Below, in pieces: positions 36,701 through 47,427 of a stretch of 64,000 nucleotides of DNA. Position 1 is the first letter of the stretch. Each line of letters starts with the position of its first letter. Below the pieces are notes generated by a model. That model saw only the letters and a program-made list of their open reading frames with translations, was not told the origin of the DNA and searched no databases. The position numbers and the translations under genes were made by a program. The stretch comes from Psoroptes ovis (Eukaryota > Arthropoda > Arachnida > Sarcoptiformes > Psoroptidae): positions 436,501 to 500,500 of the forward strand of contig PQWQ01000007.1 in the NCBI GenBank assembly GCA_002943765.1, in the 5' to 3' direction.

Positions 36701-39700
36701 ACGAAAAAGCTTAATGAATCAATTTCATGAATAAACTTGAGGGAAAAACGAATGCAAAGTACCCGAAAGCTAAGCAGGGTACAACCTATGAAAAAATTGA
36801 ACCTCGAACACCTCGAAAAAACCTTAAATTTGAATTATTCAAAAAATCATTAGGTTGTCCGGAAAGTTTTTGCCGATTATATCCTAGAAAATGATTGTAA
36901 AATCGGCAAAAACTTTCCGGCCAATCTAATAGTTTCTGTATTTGTGTGTGGCTTTTTTTTTGCTTTCATTCAATTTAATACATGAAAATATTTAAAGTTA
37001 TTCATTGAATTTTCGTTTTGATTTGAAATTTTGAATTGTCATTTTATCACAATGTGTGGGCAATATACAACATACACAACATTACCACACGAAATACCAG
37101 AAAAATACCAGTAGCCGAATATGTGTGTGTGCTTAATTTACCTTGTCATTTGCAGTCCAACAATGAATGAATCCAACAGAACATTAAAAAGCAACAATCG
37201 AGCTATGAATTCTCATATATCAATTGAACTACATTTGAATTGAGCTGAATTTGAAATTTTCAATAATTTCGATAATTTTTCGGTTGTTTAAAGGTTGAAA
37301 ATTTTCGTTTTGAAATTTTTAAAGGCTGAAATTTTCGTTTGACAAATATTAGGTTGGTGGAAAAGTAATCTATTATTTTTATACGAACTTCAAGACTTGA
37401 TTTAACATACTTAGGATTCTCCGATTTTGATCAAACAAGCACCGATCTGTTCGATGATTTGTAGCCATTTTGAAGGTAACTTCATAATAGCCCTATTGTA
37501 GAAGCCTGGGTCCCTATTTGTAAAAAACTCCTGGACTCGATTTTCACAATCGTTCCTAGATTCGAATTTTTCACCATCAAAGAAATGTTGCAATCCGACT
37601 AAAACATGATAAACGCTTAGTGACAAGTCCGGACTGTGTTGTGGATACAGTGGAACCTCCCAATCAGGCCCCCTAAATTTCCGGCGAGTCATCAAAGATG
37701 CATGTTACCTAGCGATGTTTTGAAGGAATGCGACACCGTTCTTTTTGGCCGTTTCTGGTCGATCGCTATCGTCAAACGGTCCAGTTATTGACAGTAGAGA
37801 TCAGAATTGAGCGTTTGGACCATATGGAACAAATTAATAATGGATAATCAGCTTCTAGTCCCAGCAAATGAAAATCATGTTTTTTCAATCTAAATGGTTA
37901 GACACCCGAACATGGACCTTTTTTAGGATTTTGCTTCGTGAAAATGGTTTGAAACTTTTTCATGGTCAATCTTCAGTTCCTGGACTATGTCACGACTGAT
38001 GACATGCCGGTCTACTTCGATCGGTTCCACGATTCTATCGACATTTTCAAGGGTCGATCGGTCTGACCTTTGACATCGAAAATTTCTGAACAGAATCGAC
38101 GAAACCAAAATAGCGCATAATGGGTTGATACAGTATCTGACCCATAAACATCATCCATAATTTCAGCCGCCTAGCTTGCGTTTACGGCTTTGTCCAAGAA
38201 AAAATGTAAAATGTGCCCAATTTTTTCTTTGCTTACTTTCATCTTTGACCCGCTGTATCTCACGACCTAGTGAGCCTAGCAAAAAACAACAAACAAATTT
38301 TTGTACAGCAAGATATCACCTTTCCAACGAGCCTAATTTCGAAATTATCAGATGGATACTTTTTGAGATATTCCTCATCAAAGCCATCTAATGAAAAAAT
38401 AATAGATTACTTTTCCACCAACCTAATAAATAAAACAAATTTGGCGACAATTTGGTCGCAATTATTTTTTTAAAATTTTGATCAAAAACGAAATAGTCGA
38501 AAGACTTGTGGGTATTTGAAATTTATTTTTTTCTGAGCAATCATTTGTCAAATATTGTTTTCTCAATTTGAAACATTTTGATTCAATTCACTCATTCATT
38601 CATTCAATCGATCGATCGATCGAGAATTGAATATTTGAAGAAAAAAGTCATAATTTTTCCCTTTTCTTTGATTGAAACCCTTATTATTGAACTAGAACCA
38701 TTCAACAGGTATACATGTTATGCATATGCATTTAGGAAGCCATTCATTCATTGGAAAAAAAATATTCAACTTTTTATTTGATGTCGGCATAATCGATTCA
38801 AATTGAACAAAATGAATTCATATGAAAAATGTAAATCGAGAACCTTTGTGAAAAATAAAGGTGTGTGGGAGTAGTGCTGCTGGTGGTGGTGGTTGCACAC
38901 ACACATAATATTCTTTGAAATAATATTTTTGAAACACTTGTGACAAATGCAATTGGTCACATTGGTCATCAATGAAAAATTGATTCATTGATTCATCAAT
39001 GAATTTTTTTTCTGGTCCCTAATTTGACCAGTGTATAAATTGTTCGAACAGTTTATATCTGTCAAATGAAATATATGATAATCATACACACACACACACA
39101 GCAGGAGCCGAATCGCTGAATGGTTTATTTTGTTCATTTTTTCATTGACCAAGTAGTCACCGGTACTTTTTGAAATTTTGAAAAATTTCAAATCCTTTCA
39201 AATAAAAATCAAATTCATTGATTCATTCATTGAAATTCATTAAGAAAAAGAAATTCTTCTTCTTAGAGGGCCGAAAATTGGGTCCACCACAGCAAAAGGG
39301 TTGACAATTGACCATTTTTGAAAAATTCAAAATCGGTTCTTCAAGGTTTTGCAAGGTATTTGCAGGCAAATATTTGCCATTTTTTTTATTAAATTGTTTT
39401 CATCATTTGTTTGATTATTTATTTGGTGTTGAATATTATCTTAAACATTCATTTGGAATGTTTATGGAATGGTATATTCAATGTTATGAATGGTGGTAAA
39501 TGTTTACGTCTTACGTTCACTTTTACCTTTGATTATTTACATTTTTTCAATCGAAAGTAAATCGGATTTATTTATTCATTTATTTAAATTCATTTTCAAT
39601 TTTCAAATTTGTATTGAATGAGAGACTCTTTGGAAATCAATCATAAGCTATTATCTTACTATTTTCATAAAGGTTTCTGGTAATAAGATTAAGGTTAATA

Positions 39701-42700
39701 TATTTGAAAATGTATGACCATTAAATATGATTACACAAACATTTGTTGAATGTTTGTTATTCAATTATCAATCAATTTACCGGTGATAATTGATTTTATG
39801 TTTATGTAATACATTTTGATACATTATTGGCTTTTTCAATGAAAATTTTCATTCAAAATTTTTCAAATTTTCTCTCTCTCTTGTCAAATATAGCTAAACC
39901 AGCTCGTATTATAAACAACAATAACAGCAGAGATCGTATCGATATACAAGCAAAACAAAACATAACAATCACTTGTCGTGTTGATGGTAATCCAATACCA
40001 TGGATCGAATGGTATCGTAATGGTAAACAACTGAAACAAAGACGTCGTGTGATAATCAATACACAAAGGTAATTATATTTGATTATTTATTCATTTATTT
40101 ATTATTCAATCTGAATTTTAAAAAATTCTAACATTTGAATTGATTGAAATAATTCAATTTCATTGAATTTTTAAATGAATTTTTCTTAGCCAAAAATTAC
40201 ATCATTATTCATTATGAAATCATGTATCCGAATGAGAATAGATAAATGATTCCATTTTTAGAATAGAATTTTTTTAGACTAAAATTTAAAGATTATTAAG
40301 AATTCGGTTTTAAAATTCAAAGACAAATTCATTCATTTTTCCTTCAATTCAAAGAAAGATTTGCCAATAAATTTGAAAATGTTGTTTAAGGAGAAAAATA
40401 GTGAAAAATACAAGGAGCCAGCCTTAGAAATCGGAGATTTATTGTCAAATCATCATTATTTTCTGTCTATTTCTCTCATTTACTCTCTTTGTATTGATTC
40501 TGCTACCAGAAGAGATTAGTCTAAACTTTAGACTCTTAAGATTTTCATAAGACGATTATGTATTCTCTTAGACTCTAAAGACTTTAGAGAATTCTAACGG
40601 ATACGAATAAGAATTAGGGTTAATAGCGTTCATTATGATGTTGGGCGATTAAAATTTCACAGAAAAAAAATAATTTTCGGAATTCCTTTTCTTTTCTGAC
40701 CCTTTTCTAGACGGATATCACAGTTAACCATTATGCGTTCATCAATACGACGTGATAATGGCCAATATGAATGCCGGGCAATGAATGTTGTATCGAAAGA
40801 ACCATCAGTAAAACGATTCTATGTAAATGTTCAATGGAAAATCAAGAAGAAATTTCTGAATAAAAAATATTCAAATCGAAAGCAACAAACGACAACAAAT
40901 ACATCTAAATCTAAATCATCATTATCAACGAAAACACCAAATACATTGACGATATCATCACCGATGAATTCCAATAAAAATCAAAATGATAACAATAACC
41001 TTATTATTAGTGCAAATAATAACAATAATAATCATCATTATAATGTCAATTTCAATGAAGATAGTGATGAAATTATTGATGATAATCAAAATAATGATCA
41101 AAATAATTCAGAAATTCCACAACCATGTCCAATATCGACATTTTGTTTGAATGGTGCTACTTGTTCATTGTATAAACATCTTGGTGAATATGTTTGCGAG
41201 TAAGTCTTTTTGCCAAAATTTTGAAAATTTGAAAATTTTCAATTGTTTTATTTTGGTCAACTAACATTTATTTTTAACCCTTTCAAAAAACAATAAAAGA
41301 TGTGCCGATGGCTACAATGGTTATCGTTGTGAATATAAAGATTTACAAAAATATCGTGAGTACTTCAAATTTATTCGATATTTAATATGAATCGATTTTA
41401 AATTTTCCCAATTTTCACCTGTTTTTAACAAAAATATAGCGGTAAAAACATTGGTTGATTATGACCCAGTTGTTGCAAGACAACCACCGTCATCATCTCA
41501 ATCATCATCCGCATCATCATCAACATCTTATCATCATTCATATTCGGTAAGTGCCGAAAACCTTTCGAAACCCTTTCAAAACCTTTTGAAAACCTTTCGA
41601 AAACCCTTTAAAAAACTCGAAAAATTTGAAGAAATATCATTTCATTTCGTGATTATTCGATGTAATAATGATCATGTTAACATGAATCGCACAAATTCAC
41701 AAATTGTTACATTTCATTAAACTTTACTCACACAAAAATCAAATCAAAACAATAAAGGGTTAACGATCAGTGCAAACATTGTTATTTTCAAAAAAAAATT
41801 AGAGTCCAAAGACATTCTCAAATACAAAGACATTCAAAGCCAAAAACAACAATATTATTGCACAACTTTGGCGGTCTTTGATATTTTCGAAAAATTAGAA
41901 TTATTTCCAAGAATTTCAAGAGTGATGCTTACATTTCAAACAATCAAAAAATAGAAAAATTATTATTAGTCAACCAACCAGCGATGCCATTGAATTGCGA
42001 TTATTTACAGTTGACTGGTCGGTCGGTCGGTTGACTGGCTGGCTGATATTTACAAAGATTGGTTGGCCCACCAACCATCAAAATCAGCAAAAATAAATAT
42101 TAAACACCATACAACACCAGCCAAAATATTGCAACATGTATGAGCATAAAACTTTTACAGGGTTTAAAGTTTCAATTCGTAGTTTTAAAATTAAATTTCG
42201 TAATTTTACAATTTAAAATTTCATTTGAAAACTACGAAAATTAACTTTAAAATTCCGAAATGAAAGCTTAAAACCATGTATAAAGCATCTACTAAATATA
42301 TATCAAAATGAATTATGACATAATTTATTGTTTGTAGTTTGTCGCCGTCGAATGTTTTCGGGTGATTCAATGTTTATTTTAAGGTTTTTGATTCGTTCAT
42401 TCTATTCATTCATTGATTCATTTGGCTCATTTGTCTGTTTTTTCACCATTCAAAAAATTCCAATGGAAATAAATTATTGTTTTTTGTCGCCAAAAAAAAA
42501 ACTTGTGGCAAATTATTTCATTCAATTTTCCATAGGAAAAGCGATATATCATCGAGAAATACCATACTCGGTTTGCTCGAAGCATCGAAAATATATTCGA
42601 ATATCAACGATTGAATATCGTTTGAAATTCTGTTTTGTTTCAAAAAAAAAAAACTCTTTCAATTATAATTTAATCATACAAAGATATCTGAGAAAAAGAC

Positions 42701-45700
42701 CACCAAATAAGATATTTTTCGAGATCAGTAAAAATAATCATATATTTGTATTATTTTCAAAAAATTGTAAGCCTTAGATGTGATGAAAAATTGGTTTTTT
42801 CTTTGCATTTTCGGTATTTCGCAAAATTACAAGGTGATAATTTGATAGAATATGAAAGTACAGGTGCCTCGAAATCAACCTATCGAATGTAGTTATTTGA
42901 TCAGTGGTTGTTTGAAACATGATTAAATTTTACAAGTTTCAAATAATGATAATTATGATTATTACTTTGAAATGTTTGAACCATTTTTATTTTCATTTTT
43001 TCTTGATGGAAAAAATTCATTTTCAGTCCAAAATAAATAGATCAAAGTCGGTAGAAAATAATAATAATAATAATAATAATGAAAATTACATGTTATTTTT
43101 CACGAATATATTGTTAGGTAGTGATACAATAATCTATTTCAAAAATCGTTTGATCATCGATCAATTATCGTTGATTGAAAACACGCTGATGATGATTAGT
43201 TTTCAAGTTATTTTTTGGAAAATTTTCTGACAATGAAATAACAATTGAAACTTGTTATCATTACTTATTTCAATTATTTCAATCATTTCAAATTTGAAAT
43301 AATTGAAATTGAATGCAATTTTTCGCGTTTGATTTTCAAAAAATGAAATTTTCAAAAATGAAAATTTGCCGAAAAGCGGAAATTTTCCCAAAGAAAAATG
43401 ATTCATTCAAAGATCAATCAATCTTAGAATGATGAGTTATTTGTAATTATCTTTTATCAGGAAAAAAAGTTCCGTTCCATAAAGTAGTGTTACACTTGTC
43501 ATTATGTTAGATGAGATAATCATTGATTTTCTACGAGTGTACACTGCCATTTTATGCTGTACACAATCTATCTCATTGTACATTGTATTGCAATTACTAA
43601 AACGTAAATTGAAGACAACTTAATTATTTCAAAAAGAAATCTCAAATAATCTTAAAGAAAGAAAATAATTTTCTTTGGAAAGAAAATTTTCATCGTATTT
43701 GTTTGATGGTCAATTGATTGATTGATTGATTATCACTGGGTAATGGGCGGTATTTTTGTGTGATCATCATCATCATTAATACAATCATATTGGAAAATAA
43801 TTCAATCGAAAATCGACCATTTCAAACAGTGTGGTCTTCAACAAATGAAAAATTTGACTGATGATTCAATTATTATTTGAATCCATTTATTTCAATTCAA
43901 ATCTATTTTGGATCGAAAATTATCTTTGATCTTTTATATTTGTCAATCTACTATAGTATCTATTTTTGCGTGATTACAATCAATCGATGATCATTCAATC
44001 GAATCGGAACAATCGATGAATGAATGAATGAATGTCTGAAATATCATAATAATAATTATTACGCTATTTTTCCATGTTTCAATCAAATAAATATCGATTC
44101 AATCATCGAAGAAACAGAAAAAAAAGAAGCCGAAAAATCATTTCAAATCATTTCAATTGATTTATTTACTTATTTATTTTTGATAATCAATTCAATTTCA
44201 TATTTGAATTTAATTTTCTGGCTAAAATCTTAATGCAAATCAATTGATTGATTGATTTTTGTTTGTATTTATTCTCATTTCTCATTCTATTCTGTTCAGA
44301 AAATTTCAACGTCTCAGCACATTGATTGTTGATCAATGAATACAAACACAGAATTTTTCAAAAATATCTTCGAAAACATTTTTCAATCAATGATCGTTGA
44401 TCGTTATTGTTACAACAAAAAAAATCAATCAAAAATGATTTGTTATTTATTTGTTTTGTCGGCAAAATTATTCAAAAAAAAAAATTTCAAGAATTTTAAA
44501 ATAAACCAATAAACTGATCAATGATCAATGATATACTGCTCAAAATAAATAAACAAATAAATAAACAAACAAATAAACAAACAATGATCGTTAAAACCCC
44601 GAAGGGGCAAAGAGCTTGGAAAAAATTCTTGGAAATGAAAAAAAAATCTCATTCAAAAAATTTGAAATTTCAAATTATCAAAAATTCAAGAAAAATTCAC
44701 ACCACAAATAATCAAATAAAAACACAGGCCTATACCTGTGATATGAAAAAATATCAAATCATTAAATTATCGAAAATACAAGAGAAAACCCTAAATTCAT
44801 AAATCGAAACAAAGCTATTTCAAAGCAAATAACGACCGACCGACCAACCGAATTTCAAAATGCACCAATAAGAAGTGTTGAATGATGATGATAAAATATA
44901 TTCAAACATTTCAACAAACAAACGATCATTGAAATAATAATAAACAAAACAATAATCTTGGATGTGTTTATGTGTGCTTGGTGCATATAATTTCAATTTT
45001 TTTATTATTTAAAATCATTCAATTTTTGTTGTTTTTTTTTGGCTGCTGCCGATCATCAGTGTTGTTAACACACTTGTTATCTCACTCGGTCTCACTTGTA
45101 TACTTGTCGGTCGTTATTGTTATTGTTGTGTGCTGAGGCAAAGAAATATTAGGTTGTCCGAAAAGTTTTTGCCGATTTCCCAATTATTTTCTACGAAATA
45201 ATCGGCAAAAACTTTCCGGACAACCTATAATAGAATGGCATGTTATATTGCATGATTATTATTTTCTTCATCTTCTGGCCACAAATACCTTATTTTTCAA
45301 ATTTCGATATTTGATTTTTGTTTATTTATTTTTATTTTTATTCGTTTCATTTCATTTCATTTGATTTGACCGAAATATTTGGACAAACGAATAAATGAAT
45401 TGAATAGGAGCAAATTGTCTGACCATTTTTATTATTATCATTCGGCTCGTTGGTTCGTTCGTTGGTTCATTTGTTCGTTCGTAAATAATCAAATATGGTG
45501 AAATATGGATCAAATTCGAATTTCTTTGATTTTTTTTCGTTCTTTCTATGTCGATTTTATTATCACTTTGACTTAAGAAAAAATTCAAAGCTTTAGATAC
45601 ACTTGTTCAGTGCACACACACACAGTGTAAAACTGTTTATATTAACAACAAATCGGTAGCCAGATTTCAGTCTTATTAAATTATGATTGAATTTGAACTA

Positions 45701-46712
45701 AAACTAAGCTAAACTTGTAAATAATCAAATGAATGAATATGAATATTTGCATATAAATGTTTTTGAATATTTTGATAAATAAATAAATAAATAAATAAAA
45801 TAAGATGGAAAAATCTGGGTTTTTTTATTAGATTGCCCAAAAAGTTTTTGCCAATTTTCCAATGATTTTCTACCTATATAACCGGCAAAAACTTTGTGGA
45901 CAACCTAATATTATGATTATTTACATTTGCACATTTACAGATTCACACATTCCATGCACCAGCTACCTTCTCATTTCAAAATTATAATCTGGTTTCTGGT
46001 GTTTTTTTATTATGATTAGTTTATACTTGGTGAAATTGGTTTTTGGACAACAGAAATATGAATAAAATCAAATATTCAGTTTGTCGGATAAATTCAAATG
46101 ATCAAATTGTATGAATTTGTATGAAATGAATTTGTTTTTCGGCAAAATTTCATATTTCATATTTCATTTTTCATGTTTTACCCCAAAAAAATATGAAATA
46201 ATTCATTAAAACAATTTGCTGCTCAGAAAATTTAATTTTTTTTAATTTCTTTGCATGAAATTGAATCGAAATGATTGAATATTCATTCATGATGCAGCAG
46301 ACACAATTGGAAAATTCATAATAATCAAAATGATAAATCATTACGCAAAAAAAATGTTTGCCGACAAATAAACCTTATAACCCTTTGATTACAGTGATAT
46401 CTTATTGATATAAATTAAAGTAAAAAAAAAATGATGAAATAAACGATCATACAACACAATGGATAGCTTATAGCTTATAGCTATAGCTTCTATTACGATC
46501 AATATGATCATATGTCATTGATTTCATTGAGTTTTTTTTTATTTGAAAATTTATGACTTTTGAATTTTTGAAAAAAATCAAAAGAATTTTTATTTTTGAA
46601 AAATAATTTAATAAATTATTATATTTTCAAGATTTTTTAACCCTTTATGTCTTATTCTATTTTCTCATAGACAGCGAAAAACACTGGCAATGATCGTGAA
46701 TTACGTGTATAA
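30785..46712 (+). CDS. vn: Vein/neuregulin-like secreted EGFR ligand (Ig plus EGF domains)
   Basis: Vein-type ligands are secreted activators of the EGF receptor in arthropods. Deduced exons: 30785-32393, 39894-40068, 40711-41199, 41300-41355, 41440-41546, 46671-46712; all GT-AG and in phase, 825 residues. The start is uncertain: a first Met could be residue 1 or residue 7. A hydrophobic stretch at 61-78 (SLLSLIEKIFIIIMIIIV) is an internal signal or anchor. YRRKR at 136-140 is a furin-like site. Asn/Gln/His/Ser tracts fill about 145-320. A conserved block starts CPDGPPEQWSNRLDVSGKAL near 318, and Cys-rich CRNC precedes the Ig domain (540-640) and the EGF domain (734-768). The last exon (TAKNTGNDRELRV, stop at 46710) gives no membrane segment, as in Vein and unlike membrane neuregulins, but is the weakest join; reading past 41546 instead would stop at 41718-41720. 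AATAAA near 47177 may be the polyadenylation site. Confidence 0.75.
35858..35938 (+). mobile_element. Hairpin MITE copy 26, class B
   Basis: TTAGGTTGTACGCAAAG … GATTATATCGTAGAAAATC … CATTTCGGACAACCTAA, right flank TA; in intron 1 of the Vein-like gene. Confidence 0.9.
36850..36929 (+). mobile_element. Hairpin MITE copy 27, class B
   Basis: TTAGGTTGTCCGGAAAG and CTTTCCGGCCAATCTAA: matching changes on both arms (CCGGAAAG / CTTTCCGG) keep the stem paired. Core GATTATATCCTAGAAAATG. Right flank TA. Confidence 0.9.
37349..38426 (-). mobile_element. Decayed mariner transposon
   Basis: A 1078-bp element with terminal inverted repeats starting TTAGGTTGGTGGAAAAGTAA, identical on both ends for nearly 30 bp, and TA on both flanks. 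Full-length mariners are about 1.3 kb, so internal sequence is missing. The minus strand carries transposase remnants: an N-terminal part near 38244-37923 with an early stop (around 38170) and a DRHV…DIVQELKIDHEKV segment, a central part with stops around 37800-37900, and a C-terminal frame from 37695 down to 37411 with HSPDL, KFESRNDCENRVQEFF and KLPSKWLQIIEQIGA. It lies in intron 1 of the Vein-like gene in the opposite orientation. Confidence 0.93.
37411..38244 (-). pseudogene. Mariner transposase pseudogene
   Basis: The transposase is split over frames by stops and small indels. The Asp that should follow SPDLxxS in the DD34D catalytic triad reads Val (SPDLSLSVYH), and the HDNA motif reads QNIA, so two of three catalytic acids appear lost, on top of the stops. 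The N-terminus (MKVSKEKI… from about 38244) and the helix-turn-helix region are still recognisable as the mariner family. Confidence 0.85.
39894..41546 (+). CDS. vn: Ig and EGF exon cluster of the Vein-like gene
   Basis: These four exons carry the diagnostic domains of the gene starting at 30785. The Ig C2-type domain spans the first two: Cys564 (NITITCRVDG), Trp576 (WIEWYRNGK), and DNGQYEC with Cys616. A basic linker and a Ser/Thr/Asn-rich spacer (about 645-730) follow. The EGF domain has its six cysteines at 734, 740, 746, 757, 759 and 768 (CPISTFC, NGATC, YVCEC, GYRC), split by a 100-nt intron between Cys757 and Cys759. Intron sizes are 642, 100 and 84 nt. The last exon of the cluster codes a Ser/Gln-rich stretch (VARQPPSSSQ…SYHHSYS) and ends at a GTAAGT donor in phase 0. 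Ig followed by one EGF is the neuregulin/Vein arrangement; a receptor or matrix protein with the same pair is a less likely alternative. Confidence 0.85.
42158..42278. mobile_element. Palindromic element, CAGGGTTT family, copy 2
   Basis: A 121-bp relative of the element at 8113: left end CAGGGTTTAAAGTTTCAATT, right end AAGCTTAAAACCATG, TA on both flanks, with the shared words CGTAGTTTTAAAATTAA and AAAACTACGAAAATTAA. Shorter and more diverged than copy 1. Confidence 0.8.
45149..45227 (-). mobile_element. Hairpin MITE copy 28, class B
   Basis: TTAGGTTGTCCGAAAAG … TTTTCTACGAAATAATCGG … CTTTCCGGACAACCTA, TA flanks. Confidence 0.92.
45775..45800. repeat. (AAAT)n simple repeat
   Basis: About six AAAT units in a row, immediately before MITE copy 29. 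Confidence 0.85.
45828..45908 (-). mobile_element. Hairpin MITE copy 29, class B
   Basis: TTAGATTGCCCAAAAAG … TTTTCTACCTATATAACCGG … CTTTGTGGACAACCTAA, TA flanks. It is the last copy before a 11.8-kb MITE-free stretch covering the compact gene cluster. Confidence 0.9.
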
Positions 46713-47427
46713 ATAATAATTGAATTTTGAATCGATCGTAACCAGGAACCTAGTAGCGAAAATCGATGAAGAAACCAAAGGATTTCCTATTTTTGCAATT
46801 GAATTTTGACTTGATTTTCATCAATCATTCAACACTTTATCATCGATCATTCAATCAATCGAACATATTCATTCATTTACAAATTGAAAATTATTTAAAT
46901 TATTATCATAGGATTTCAATTAATGAAAAATTGATATTGAAATTGAATGATATTGTGGTATTATTATTTGATTCGAGAAAAAACGAATATTCAAATGGAA
47001 ACATTTTGATTTAATTTTAAAAATTGTAATTTTTTTTTAAGAAATCATCATCATATTTACTATTATTTATATAATTATTATAATTATTTATTTTCTATTT
47101 TTTCAATTTATATTCAAACAATTTTTTTTAAGATTTCTGGAATTTTTTCTAAAGAAATAATTTTGATCATTTTGTAAATAAAATTTGACAGAAAACTTTT
47201 CTTAGTTTAAAAAATTTCAAAAATATTGAATTATTTATTTTCGAAAAGTTCAAATTTTAAAATTTCGTACCATCTATCGACAGTCTTACATAAGCTAGAA
47301 AAAGTATCGATGTAATCGATTGTGGCTGTCAAATGTGCAGACAGAATTAGTGAAAAGAAAAAAAAATGTAAACAAAAGGCACCCGGGTATTTTAAAGTTT
47401 TGATTCAAAATTAAATTTAATTAAATC
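46713..47427. other. Vein-like 3' region and DDX46 promoter region
   Basis: About 0.7 kb of AT-rich DNA. AATAAA near 47177 is a candidate end for the upstream gene. A less AT-rich patch at 47267-47345 (CATCTATCGACAGTC, ATCGATGTAATCGAT) lies 80-160 bp before the DDX46 ATG and is a reasonable place for its core promoter; no TATA box is evident. Confidence 0.45.

Larger units (their letters stand above)
32394..39893 (+). other. vn: Vein-like gene intron 1
   Basis: A 7.5-kb intron starting GTATGTG and ending after a TCTCTCTCTC pyrimidine tract at ATATAG. It contains two class B hairpin MITEs, a decayed mariner transposon at 37349-38426, a CGATCGATCGATCGAT run near 38609, and GTG/CA microsatellite patches near 38880 and 39088. 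No other gene is supported inside it. Confidence 0.75.
41547..46670 (+). other. vn: Probable last intron of the Vein-like gene
   Basis: 5.1 kb from a GTAAGT donor to a TTCTATTTTCTCATAG acceptor. It holds a CAGGG-family palindromic element (42158), hairpin MITE copies 28 and 29, a GGTCGGTC/GGCTGGCTG run near 42013-42045, and an (AAAT)n run at 45775-45800. Open frames such as 42328-42777 show no domain. Extra exons of the gene could be hidden here. Confidence 0.55.

Noticed and set aside
36750..36790. A stretch with CTAAGCAGGGTAC that recalls part of a 5S rRNA gene
   Set aside because: Only about a dozen bases match loosely; the remaining 5S structure and internal control region are absent.
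42328..42777. A 149-codon plus-strand open frame in the last intron of the Vein-like gene
   Set aside because: It opens on a TTG rather than an ATG, is a Phe/Ile/Lys/Ser mixture typical of translated AT-rich DNA, shows no domain, and has no convincing splice signals tying it to the gene.
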